The notes: generated from the sequence alone by a model not told the origin. DNA of 6,697 nt from Candidatus Aenigmatarchaeota archaeon (GCA_023142905.1 JAGLIP010000044.1:1-6697); one strand, 5' to 3'. Shown: positions 1 to 5,734, numbered from the stretch's first letter. A program made the numbers and translations.

Positions 1-1015
1 TAAGCGAATCATCCATACTTAAATTCCAATTTTCAATTGCCTGATTAAGATATTTTTGAGGTTCTAAACTCTCTTTAGAACAGTCATGAGCATTTTCCAG
101 ACTCATTAAAAGAGACATATCGGCCATTCCATCCAATGAAATTTTTTCTGTTTCATCCATTCCAACAAACTTTAAAGGATTCAATAACTTCGCTTCCATA
201 TATCCAATACTTCGAATAACCGGCAATACAATGCCATCTTCAGGTGTTATACCAAAAACAAGCTTCGTACTAAGGCTATCTTTACTTTCAAGTATTTTCG
301 GCAGTTCAAAATCAGCAGTCTCGATTTTCTTGAATGGTCTTGCCTGATAAAATTGGAATGGTTTAAGACCGAATTCAACAAATAAGCTGTAGCCATTTGC
401 ACTATCCGTTAATGCCTCTATCTGCCTGTATTTTTCAGCCAAAAATCGGGCAGTATTTTCCGAAAAATCAGAATTCGTCGTAAAATAAATATTCTTTCTT
501 TTTGTATTTTTTTGTTCATCAAATAAATAATTAAAATACCGTTGTCTGTTATCAAAGCCGATGTCAAACTCGCTTAGATATAAAGACATAAATATCAAAT
601 CCGGATTGTTTGGGTGCCGCATCATAGCTCCACAATATCTTGAATCCGACTGCTCTTGTATTATTGCATGAATTGTATCATCTAAAGGAAAACTGTTTAT
701 CTCTGCATATCTTTTTGCGTGCTCGCTTTTTGCGCTCGCTTCAATCTGTTCAATCGCGCGAATTAAAGAATATTCGTCAGTAATGCCCTTAAGCGAATCA
801 AAAATACCCTCATAATCACCGTATTCATGTGGGGATGAAGAACGAACAATTACGGGCTTTTTCATTGAATTAAACTCTGGAATTATGCCGTCAAAAGAGT
901 CTTCCTGCCTTTTGATAATATATCTAGGTATATGCATCTCCGGAATATTAGCAGCCACATGATTTATGATGGCTCCTTTTCCACCATATCGCTTAATTTC
1001 TGAGTCGGGCAACAT
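1..1015 (-). CDS. PEP/pyruvate-binding domain protein (PPDK/PEP-synthase N-terminal-like), partial
   Basis: An uninterrupted minus-strand frame of 338 codons starts at ATG 1015-1013 and runs off the left edge, so the C-terminus is missing. It matches the ATP-grasp nucleotide-binding domain at the N-terminus of pyruvate phosphate dikinase and PEP synthase. Residues 11-15 are GGKGA. Residues 55-61 (VIVRSSS) are the family's VRSS ATP-binding segment, followed by a short D/G-rich stretch up to SL at 73-74. YCGAMMRHPNNPD (127-139) corresponds to the usual SG-x-x-FTR-x-P segment, and QARPF (224-228) closes the domain as in the family. These enzymes use ATP to phosphorylate a histidine on a separate domain; neither that domain nor a PEP-binding barrel is visible in the part present. 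It could therefore be a stand-alone or atypical phosphotransferase rather than true PEP synthase. A TATA-like box 25.5 bases upstream suggests a leaderless transcript. The gene is divergent from nreA. Confidence 0.8.
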   Translation of the reverse strand, partial: MLPDSEIKRYGGKGAIINHVAANIPEMHIPRYIIKRQEDSFDGIIPEFNSMKKPVIVRSSSPHEYGDYEGIFDSLKGITDEYSLIRAIEQIEASAKSEHAKRYAEINSFPLDDTIHAIIQEQSDSRYCGAMMRHPNNPDLIFMSLYLSEFDIGFDNRQRYFNYLFDEQKNTKRKNIYFTTNSDFSENTARFLAEKYRQIEALTDSANGYSLFVEFGLKPFQFYQARPFKKIETADFELPKILESKDSLSTKLVFGITPEDGIVLPVIRSIGYMEAKLLNPLKFVGMDETEKISLDGMADMSLLMSLENAHDCSKESLEPQKYLNQAIENWNLSMDDSL

Positions 1016-1036
1016 GGTTGTTTTTAAGCAATAATT

Positions 1037-1044
1037 TTTTTAAG
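1037..1044 (-). promoter_or_regulatory. TATA-like box of the PEP-binding-domain gene
   Basis: On the minus strand this reads CTTAAAAA, centred 25.5 bases before the ATG at 1015. That spacing would start the transcript at or beside the start codon, as in leaderless archaeal mRNAs. The box is a weak match, but the position agrees with the other promoters in the window. Confidence 0.4.
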
Positions 1045-1093
1045 CATATTATTTGTAACTACCGGAAAATTAGGAATTATCTGTCTGGAGTTC

Positions 1094-1101
1094 TTTTAAA
1101 T
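1094..1101 (+). promoter_or_regulatory. TATA-like box of nreA
   Basis: TTTTAAAT is centred 25.5 bases before the ATG at 1123 and fits a leaderless transcript starting at that codon. It argues for 1123 as the start and against the in-frame TTG at 1018, which would place this promoter inside the coding region. Confidence 0.5.
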
Positions 1102-1122
1102 TTTATTCTCCAAATAACTGAC

Positions 1123-2373
1123 ATGGTTCAGAATGTTTTAGCGACGACAAATACGGATTCTTTTGGCTCAAATCTTTGCATCAAATGCAGGGGCAGGGGC
1201 TTTTGCAGAAAGCCCAAATGCGTTTATCTTGAAAAGATGAAATCTGTTGAGCCTGTTGTGAAAAAAATAGGCAAAGAATTTTTTGGTGCATCACCTCCTA
1301 GTGTTTTTGTAGGGCGCGTTGGTTATCCGAATGTGTTTGCAGGAACCTTGGCTCCGATGGATGAGGGAGATACAAGCAAATACGATGCGCCAATGATGTG
1401 GCATAAAGGCAATTGGGACATAGAAAAAGTTCTTTCGCATAGGATGGCGCTTGTAAACTCAAGGACAAAGACAAATGTGAAAAAAACACCAAATACATTG
1501 GATACACTTAAGGAAATAGCGATGTCTAAAAAAAGCGTTGATATTGAAGCGCATTATTCAAAACCAATACAACAGAGCATACAGTTTGGGGGTATTGCCG
1601 CACCAAGCGGGCCTTGCGCAACTATAGAGACATTAAAGCTTACAGAAAATCCAAACACCTCAAGAAAAATAGAGTATGTGGTATCTGGCACGGATTTTAA
1701 GGCAAATGATGCCATACAATACCTTTATCGCAAAAAAACAGATGAAGGAAACATAATGAAACTTCTTTCAATAGGCATTCTTGGTGAAAAAACACAAAGA
1801 AAGCTTGTGCCGACGCGTTGGGCGATAACGGCTGTTGATGACTCTTTGGGCAAAAATCTAATTGAAAAAATAAAGCATTATCCGACTATTAATTCACCAG
1901 TCCTTTTTCGCTCTCAGTATCTTGGAAATTTCTTCAATATTCTTCTCTTGCCGCGCGCATGGTCTTATGAGCTTATAGAGATGTGGCACCCACAGTCTGT
2001 TTGGACTTCGGGAAATAATGTTTCTATTGGTGTTGATTTTGAGAACTATTTCGGCAGAAAAACATATGCCTCAAACACCCACGGCGCATACTATGCTGCG
2101 CGCTTAGCAGTACTGGAATATATTGAAAAGATAAAAAAACAGGCATCTATCCTGATTGTTCGCGAAATTGTACCTGATTACTGGGCGCCTTTGGGGGTCT
2201 GGGTGATACGGGAAGCTGTAAGAGGCGCATTCGAGGAAAAATCAATAGATTTAGAAAACAAAAATGCAATAAATATCATTGAAGATACGCTTGTATGCAA
2301 AAAAAGCGGGTGGCAGGATAAGTCAAATATACTGAACAATATCCTGAAGCAAAAAAGCATTACTGATTATTAA
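1123..2373 (+). CDS. nreA: Nre-family archaeal DNA repair protein
   Basis: This 416-residue protein belongs to the archaeal Nre family. A four-cysteine zinc-finger-like cluster lies near the N-terminus (C19-x2-C22-x5-C28-x4-C33) and is followed by the conserved block VGRVGYPNVFAGTLAP (63-78). The central and C-terminal parts correspond to the two Nre domains, with conserved-looking PTRWAITAVDDSLG (230-243) and a WAPLGVWVIREAVR block (354-367). Family knowledge links NreA to DNA damage repair together with the sliding clamp PCNA, through a C-terminal PIP box. Here the last seven residues (Q410-K-S-I413-T-D-Y416) fit QxxIxxY. The start is set at ATG 1123 because a TATA-like box lies 25.5 bases upstream. 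The frame stays open to TTG 1018, but those 35 residues look like translated promoter DNA and precede the zinc cluster without family resemblance. The gene is divergent from the PEP-domain gene and convergent with corA. The NreA/NreB distinction is not certain. Confidence 0.88.
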   Translation: MVQNVLATTNTDSFGSNLCIKCRGRGFCRKPKCVYLEKMKSVEPVVKKIGKEFFGASPPSVFVGRVGYPNVFAGTLAPMDEGDTSKYDAPMMWHKGNWDIEKVLSHRMALVNSRTKTNVKKTPNTLDTLKEIAMSKKSVDIEAHYSKPIQQSIQFGGIAAPSGPCATIETLKLTENPNTSRKIEYVVSGTDFKANDAIQYLYRKKTDEGNIMKLLSIGILGEKTQRKLVPTRWAITAVDDSLGKNLIEKIKHYPTINSPVLFRSQYLGNFFNILLLPRAWSYELIEMWHPQSVWTSGNNVSIGVDFENYFGRKTYASNTHGAYYAARLAVLEYIEKIKKQASILIVREIVPDYWAPLGVWVIREAVRGAFEEKSIDLENKNAINIIEDTLVCKKSGWQDKSNILNNILKQKSITDY

Positions 2374-2377
2374 AAAA
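2372..2377 (-). terminator. Oligo-T terminator of corA
   Basis: Six consecutive T residues on the minus strand directly follow the corA stop codon (2380-2378) and overlap the nreA stop. Archaeal RNA polymerase terminates at oligo-T tracts without needing a hairpin, so this is a plausible end for the corA transcript. Only four bases separate the two stop codons, so the convergent transcripts must overlap or end within each other's coding sequence. Confidence 0.35.
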
Positions 2378-3337
2378 TTAAATAAGTAATTTTCTCTTGA
2401 AATACGCATGTGCGAACATTACACCCATAATCATAAGAAAAAATGCAAATGGATAACCATAAGGTGATGTTAATTCAGGCATATGCATAAAATTCATGCC
2501 ATAGATGCCCGTTACAAGCATAGGTATCATAACATATGCTGCAAGAACTGTGAGTTTTTTCATGACTTCATTGACTTCATTCGATGATAATGCCAAATAA
2601 AGCTGTATTGCCCCTGAAAGCCGTTCTTTGTACATCTCTTCGCGGTCAATAAGGCGCATAAGATCATCGTAAATATCCCGCAAATATATTCTTGTGTGTT
2701 CTGATACAATCCCGTCATCGCCTTCGCGGGTAAGCATAAGAAGAATATCTCTTTCAGCAACAAGAATCCTGTGAAGCTCTAAAAGTTCGGATTTTATGTC
2801 CATGACATGCCCCATTGTTTTAGGGCTTGACCGCTCCATTGCCTTTTTTTCAAGAGTGTTTATTGCATCGTCATACTCTTCAATTTCTGTGTAATATCCA
2901 GATATTATGTGGTCGAGCACTTTATAGAATACAAAGTCAATTGTTTTTGCAGGGAATTTTGAAAAATATTTCTGGACTTTTTCAAGTTCCGGCCCATTTG
3001 AATGATATGTTATTAAACTATTTTTAGCCAAAATAATACTCATCTGGCCATAATTTTTGGCACCCGAAGGATATGTTTTAAAAACACAGAAAATTGCCTT
3101 AGGGTATTCCTCAATTTTTGGCTTAGAGTCTTCAAGACAGTCTTCAAGAACAAGGCGATGATATTCCGGAAAAAACTCGGAAATTATTTTTTCAAGTGCT
3201 TCTTTATCACCTGAAGAAATATCCACCCAAATCTTTTTTTTGCTGTGAAGTATATCAAGTGCTTTTTTAGCCCCTATATTCTGCATAACTTCCGGAGCTT
3301 TGTCTTTCTCAAACACTGTAGCACTTATCATGGTCAT
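2378..3337 (-). CDS. corA: CorA-type magnesium transport protein
   Basis: A 319-residue membrane protein of the CorA (2-TM-GxN) family, which forms pentameric Mg2+ (sometimes Co2+/Ni2+) channels in the cytoplasmic membrane. The decisive motif is YGMNF (279-283) at the end of the first transmembrane helix (about 261-280). It is followed by a periplasm-side loop MPELTSPYGYP (286-296), typical of CorA, and a second helix (about 297-312), ending in a basic tail (KRK). Residues 1-250 form the usual cytoplasmic domain, with a long helical stretch rich in Glu, Lys and Leu at about 145-250. Length is normal. The longest frame starts at ATG 3337, but the TATA box lies 20.5 bases from that codon and 26.5 bases from the ATG at 3331. 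The real start is therefore probably the third residue (317 aa, starting MISATVF). The gene is convergent with nreA, and its promoter abuts hairpin element A. Confidence 0.95.
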   Translation of the reverse strand: MTMISATVFEKDKAPEVMQNIGAKKALDILHSKKKIWVDISSGDKEALEKIISEFFPEYHRLVLEDCLEDSKPKIEEYPKAIFCVFKTYPSGAKNYGQMSIILAKNSLITYHSNGPELEKVQKYFSKFPAKTIDFVFYKVLDHIISGYYTEIEEYDDAINTLEKKAMERSSPKTMGHVMDIKSELLELHRILVAERDILLMLTREGDDGIVSEHTRIYLRDIYDDLMRLIDREEMYKERLSGAIQLYLALSSNEVNEVMKKLTVLAAYVMIPMLVTGIYGMNFMHMPELTSPYGYPFAFFLMIMGVMFAHAYFKRKLLI

Positions 3338-3353
3338 TGTTTGGCGGTTGAGG

Positions 3354-3361
3354 TTTATATA
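3354..3361 (-). promoter_or_regulatory. TATA box of corA, possibly bidirectional
   Basis: On the minus strand this reads TATATAAA, preceded by an A-rich stretch (AAAATAA) that could serve as the BRE. Its centre is 26.5 bases upstream of the ATG at 3331. Read on the plus strand it is TTTATATA, and the same spacing would start a plus-strand transcript at about 3384, the first base of the long stem of element A. One box could therefore serve corA and element A divergently; this last point is inference. Confidence 0.6.
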
Positions 3362-3412
3362 TTATTTTCAACTAAGCCGAAAACTACGGGTTTAGACCTT
3401 TGGTCGAAAAGC
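3361..3412 (+). repeat. Outer (5') module of element A, inverted copy of 4202-4252
   Basis: This 52-base segment matches the reverse complement of 4202-4252 at 46 of 52 aligned columns, with one single-base gap. Both copies contain the 13-base core CCGAAAACTACGG and the small hairpin GACCTTTGGTC, followed by AAAAGC. The match begins in the A/T-rich sequence beside the corA TATA box. Confidence 0.85.
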
Positions 3413-3601
3413 TTCGAACGATAGTGAGATGACCTTAAGTCCGTAGATGAAGGCTTATTGAAATTTCAGAAATACACTTCGTGAATTTCCTGTATTTCAG
3501 AAATGCAGGAAATATGCGAAGCAGATTTCCGAAAAGCTTACCATTGAACCAAATAAACCCCGTCCTTTAGGGCGGGGTCGAACCAAGATGGTATGATTTT
3601 T
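3384..3601 (+). ncRNA. Element A: candidate structured RNA or IS200/IS605-derived mini-element
   Basis: This stretch has no gene but is densely self-complementary. 3384-3395 can pair with 3435-3446 in a 12-bp helix that uses three G-U pairs. Then come hairpins at 3469-3489 (GAAAT/ATTTC, with CAC/GTG inside an A-A mismatch), 3489-3509 (10-bp arms, one U-G), 3508-3530 (GGAAAT/ATTTCC with TGC/GCA inside) and 3558-3577 (eight pairs, one U-G). The last lies inside an outer stem TACCAT 3539-3544 / ATGGTA 3588-3593. A T5 run at 3597-3601 follows directly and could end the transcript. All G-U pairs form only in a plus-strand RNA. The ends are shared with element B; the interior mostly is not. No known RNA family was recognised. 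A mobile mini-element with IS200/IS605-like ends is the main alternative. Confidence 0.4.
3544..3570 (+). repeat. Inner (3') module of element A, inverted copy of 4054-4080
   Basis: These 27 bases match the reverse complement of 4054-4080 at 23 positions, including the shared core AACCAAATAAACC and the end CTTTAG. In copy A the module runs into the strong hairpin 3558-3577 (CCCCGTCC, loop TTTA, GGGCGGGG), a shape seen at the right ends of IS200/IS605-type elements in archaea. Confidence 0.7.
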
Positions 3602-3634
3602 AAATTATTCCTTTAAACAAGCATTCTCTTTTTA

Positions 3635-3973
3635 TCATCTTTTCAAAATATCGACCTGATTCTCGTAGAATTTTCTAGCGGTATCAAGTATTTCTATTCC
3701 GCTCTTTGTTATCATATAATTTGTTATCCTGCCATCTTTTTTGCTTTTAACATACCCTTCCTGCTTTAGAAGATAAAGCACCTTGTATGCGGAAACCATT
3801 CCGGGACGGAAACCGAAGCGTTTGTGGACAAGATTTCTTAATGCGTATGCATATGTTGGTTTTTGGGAAAGTATCTTAAGGACATATATCCAAAGGCATT
3901 CAGAAGTGTTAAGGGCTAAAAGCCGTTTTATTGCAGGACTGTCACCAAAATTATTTAAAGAACGCAATGCCAT
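3635..3973 (-). CDS. PadR-like winged-helix transcriptional regulator
   Basis: A 112-residue protein with a single winged helix-turn-helix domain of PadR type. A first helix lies around LWIYVLKILS (27-36). It is followed by PTYAYALRNLVHKRFG (39-54), where PadR proteins usually have a 'hGYeL' segment. The recognition-helix region is SAYKVLYLLKQEGYV (61-75), and the wing is YVKSKKDGRITNYMIT (74-89), ending in the usual 'T..G' turn before the last helix. PadR regulators bind DNA as dimers and often repress neighbouring or self genes. This one has only a short C-terminal helix, so it belongs with the small PadR forms. The ligand and target are unknown. The ATG at 3973 has a TATA box 26.5 bases upstream, supporting the start and a leaderless transcript. 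The gene sits alone between inverted elements A and B, so it could be their passenger or simply be flanked by them. Confidence 0.8.
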   Translation of the reverse strand: MALRSLNNFGDSPAIKRLLALNTSECLWIYVLKILSQKPTYAYALRNLVHKRFGFRPGMVSAYKVLYLLKQEGYVKSKKDGRITNYMITKSGIEILDTARKFYENQVDILKR

Positions 3974-3995
3974 AATATTTTATAGCCGTAAAACA

Positions 3996-4003
3996 TATAT
4001 AAA
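3996..4003 (-). promoter_or_regulatory. TATA box of the PadR-like gene
   Basis: On the minus strand this reads TTTATATA, centred 26.5 bases before the ATG at 3973, with AAAC upstream as a possible BRE. The box lies inside the imperfect dyad AAAC-(9 bases)-GTTT at 3991-4007. That could be an autoregulatory site, but only four outer bases on each side match. Confidence 0.6.
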
Positions 4004-4053
4004 GTTTAAATTAATATAATTAAAATATCGTAAAACTTCGGGGCGATTATAGA

Positions 4054-4080
4054 CTAAAGCCCGTGGTTTATTTGGTTTAA
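4054..4080 (-). repeat. Inner (3') module of element B, inverted copy of 3544-3570
   Basis: On the minus strand it reads TTAAACCAAATAAACC and continues to CTTTAG, with 23 of 27 bases matching the module of element A. Confidence 0.7.
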
Positions 4081-4201
4081 GTTTCAATCCCTGAGGAAAT
4101 CGAAGATTTCCTGGGTCTCTCAGAACCACAAAGTGGTTTTGGTACTCTCAAAAATTCCAAAATAATTTTCAAAGATTCAAAAACAACTTGTTGTTTTTAG
4201 G

Positions 4202-4252
4202 GCTTTTAGACCAAAGGTCAAAAACCGTAGTTTTCGGTTAGTTAAAAATAAC
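4202..4252 (-). repeat. Outer (5') module of element B, inverted copy of 3361-3412
   Basis: This is the 51-base partner of the outer module of element A, with 46 of 52 columns identical. It ends 8 bases before the GTG start of ino1, so the repeat occupies the position where the ino1 promoter and leader should be. Confidence 0.85.
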
Positions 4253-4255
4253 TAA
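4238..4255. promoter_or_regulatory. Perfect 7-bp dyad upstream of ino1
   Basis: TTAGTTA, a four-base AAAA spacer and TAACTAA form a perfect inverted repeat ending four bases before the GTG start at 4260. It could be an operator for a dimeric regulator or a hairpin at the edge of element B. Element A lacks the second half-site at the matching place, so the dyad is specific to the ino1 side. Confidence 0.35.
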
Positions 4256-4259
4256 AAAG

Positions 4260-5372
4260 GTGGTTATCATAAGTAATATAAAAATAGCGATTGCGGGAAT
4301 CGGAAACTGTGCAAGTTCCCTCATACAGGGCATATATTATTACAAGACTAAGAACGAAAAGGATGCAATAGGGCTCATGCACTGGGATATCGGAGGGTTT
4401 ACGCCAGGAGATATCGAAGTTGTGGCGGCATTTGACATTGACAAGAGGAAAGTCGGAAAAGAAGTAAATGAGGCTATATTCGCACACCCGAACTGCACGG
4501 CAGTCTTTTGCAAGAATCTTCCGAAAACAGGTGTAAAGGTTTGTATGGGTAAAATAAATGATGGATTTTCCGAACACATGAAAAATTATGATGAAAAGCA
4601 TACATTTGTGATTAATGACGGCAAAGATGCAACAAAAGATGAAATTGTTGACGGGCTGAAAAAATCAGGTGCTGAAATACTTCTTAATTACCTGCCTGTA
4701 GGCTCAGAAGAGGCAACAAAATTCTACGCAGAATGCGCGCTTGAAGCAGGAATCGCATTTATAAACAACATGCCTGTGTTTATCGCAAGCAACACCGAAT
4801 GGGCAGAAAAATTTACGAAAAAAGGGATTCCAATAATCGGTGATGATATAAAGGCACAGCTGGGCGCAACAATTACGCATAGGACTTTAGCAGACCTTTT
4901 TAGAAAAAGAGGAGTAAAGCTTGAGCGTACATATCAGCTTAATACCGGCGGGAATACGGACTTTTTAAATATGCTTAATCGTACGCGCCTTGAATCCAAG
5001 AAGGAATCAAAAACAGAGGCTGTGCAGTCTGTTTTAGGCCATAGGCTTGATGCAGACAACATTCATATAGGCCCAAGTGATTATGTGCCTTGGCAGAAGG
5101 ACAACAAGCTTTGCTTTTTGAGAATGGAAGGAAAGCTTTTCGGAGATGTTCCTATGAATATTGAGCTTAGACTTTCTGTTGAGGATTCACCAAATTCCGC
5201 AGGAGTTGTAATTGATGCTATAAGATGTATTAAAATCGCCCTCATACAAAAAATAGGAGGCCCCCTATTTTCTCCTTCCGCATACTTCATGAAGCATCCT
5301 CCAAAGCAGTTTACCGATGATGAGGCTTACCAAATGACCAATGAATTCATTGAAGGGGGGAAAAAGCTTTAA
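4260..5372 (+). CDS. ino1: Inositol-1-phosphate synthase
   Basis: A 370-residue enzyme of the myo-inositol-1-phosphate synthase family (EC 5.5.1.4), which turns glucose 6-phosphate into inositol 1-phosphate using NAD+. In archaea the product feeds inositol phospholipids and, in some species, inositol-based solutes. Visible family signatures are the NAD-binding GIGNCASSL (13-21), LLNYLPVGSEEATKFYAE (141-158), GDDIKAQLGATITHRTLADL (194-213), LNTGGNTDFLNM (227-238), the active-site lysine segment ESKKESKTEAV (245-255), GPSDYVPW (271-278) and NSAGVVIDAIR (312-322). Length fits the compact archaeal/actinobacterial form. The only standard start before the NAD motif in the open frame is GTG 4260. 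It has no TATA box at leaderless spacing and overlaps an AGGTG Shine-Dalgarno-like run, so the exact start is unsure. The upstream DNA is element B. The C-terminal codons contain a G6A5 run (5355-5365). Confidence 0.93.
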   Translation: MVIISNIKIAIAGIGNCASSLIQGIYYYKTKNEKDAIGLMHWDIGGFTPGDIEVVAAFDIDKRKVGKEVNEAIFAHPNCTAVFCKNLPKTGVKVCMGKINDGFSEHMKNYDEKHTFVINDGKDATKDEIVDGLKKSGAEILLNYLPVGSEEATKFYAECALEAGIAFINNMPVFIASNTEWAEKFTKKGIPIIGDDIKAQLGATITHRTLADLFRKRGVKLERTYQLNTGGNTDFLNMLNRTRLESKKESKTEAVQSVLGHRLDADNIHIGPSDYVPWQKDNKLCFLRMEGKLFGDVPMNIELRLSVEDSPNSAGVVIDAIRCIKIALIQKIGGPLFSPSAYFMKHPPKQFTDDEAYQMTNEFIEGGKKL

Positions 5373-5518
5373 TAACTCGTTTAAATAGCACCAACAATCT
5401 TTGCGGTTTATTTCATGCATCACTTCAAGAAGATTAATAATGTCTTGGCAATACGATTTGTTGTATTTCATTAGTGTATATATTGTTATTAATTGATGTG
5501 TGTGTTTTGATTTCCTGT

Positions 5519-5538
5519 AAGAATATTTTTTTATTCTT
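5519..5538 (+). terminator. Likely ino1 terminator: hairpin with a T-rich loop
   Basis: AAGAATA and TATTCTT pair across a loop of T residues, and the sequence contains seven consecutive T at 5526-5532. It lies about 150 bases after the ino1 stop. An oligo-T tract is the standard archaeal termination signal. Confidence 0.4.
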
Positions 5539-5539
5539 G

Positions 5540-5618
5540 CCTGCATTGTACGATTGCAGGTAGAGCCTGCAAAATCATGAAACTAAAGTTTCAGGCTTTT
5601 AAGGCAAAAGCCTTAAAA
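5540..5618. repeat. Element C: cluster of tight hairpins
   Basis: Four perfect stems are packed into 79 bases: CCTGCA 5540-5545 with TGCAGG 5555-5560; the same TGCAGG alternatively with CCTGCA 5566-5571; TGAAAC 5578-5583 with GTTTCA 5588-5593; and TTTTAAGGC 5597-5605 with GCCTTAAAA 5610-5618 around an AAAA loop. The first two stems exclude each other. The build resembles the interior of elements A and B, but the outer and inner modules are absent. Strand is undecided because the pairs are all Watson-Crick. Confidence 0.5.
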
Positions 5619-5734
5619 TATTATATACTTGTTTACCCCATTCATTGCTATCTCCCTTGTTGTTGTTTTTATCGGATAATAATTAGGGTGATGCCACTAA
5701 AATATCTTTTCTGCAGAGTCACACAATAAAAATA

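Larger units (their letters stand above)
4036..4252 (-). repeat. Element B: inverted, diverged relative of element A
   Basis: Read on the minus strand, this region starts with the outer module (4252-4202) and ends with the inner module (4080-4054), in the same order as element A but facing it across the PadR-like gene. Its interior differs from A yet is again built of hairpins: arms 4179-4187/4190-4198 (9 bp), 4124-4129/4133-4138 (6 bp, loop AAA) and 4095-4101/4105-4111 (GGAAATC/GATTTCC, loop GAA). The last repeats the GGAAAT...ATTTCC theme of A. The terminal C/G-rich hairpin of A is altered here, with only CGGGC facing GCCCCG across a longer loop. The 12-bp long-range stem of A has no partner in B. 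B may be a decayed copy. Confidence 0.6.

Noticed and set aside
1018..1122. In-frame TTG start extending nreA by 35 residues.
   Set aside because: The extension covers the divergent promoter region and the TATA-like box 25.5 bases before ATG 1123, and its residues do not resemble the Nre family.
3411..3426. GCTTCGAACG looks like a tRNA T-loop.
   Set aside because: There is no matching T stem, acceptor stem or anticodon arm around it, so it is no tRNA.
4081..4092. GTTTCAATCCCT resembles the end of a common CRISPR repeat.
   Set aside because: It occurs once, with no second copy at spacer distance. It belongs to the hairpin-rich interior of element B.
4242..4601. Minus-strand reading frame over the start of ino1.
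   Set aside because: It lies antisense to the clearly conserved NAD-binding region of inositol-1-phosphate synthase, and its translation resembles nothing known.
5355..5365. G6A5 run near the end of ino1 as a programmed slippage site.
   Set aside because: The stop follows two codons later and no downstream frame would be joined by a shift, so a coding role is unlikely.
5415..5474. A 19-codon frame after a TATA-like box at 5380-5387.
   Set aside because: The spacing (31.5 bases) is off compared with the other promoters, the peptide has no recognisable feature, and no clear ribosome site precedes it.
5265..5546. Minus-strand 93-codon frame across the end of ino1 and the following intergenic DNA.
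   Set aside because: It is half antisense to ino1, begins in the terminator hairpin and has no promoter or family similarity.
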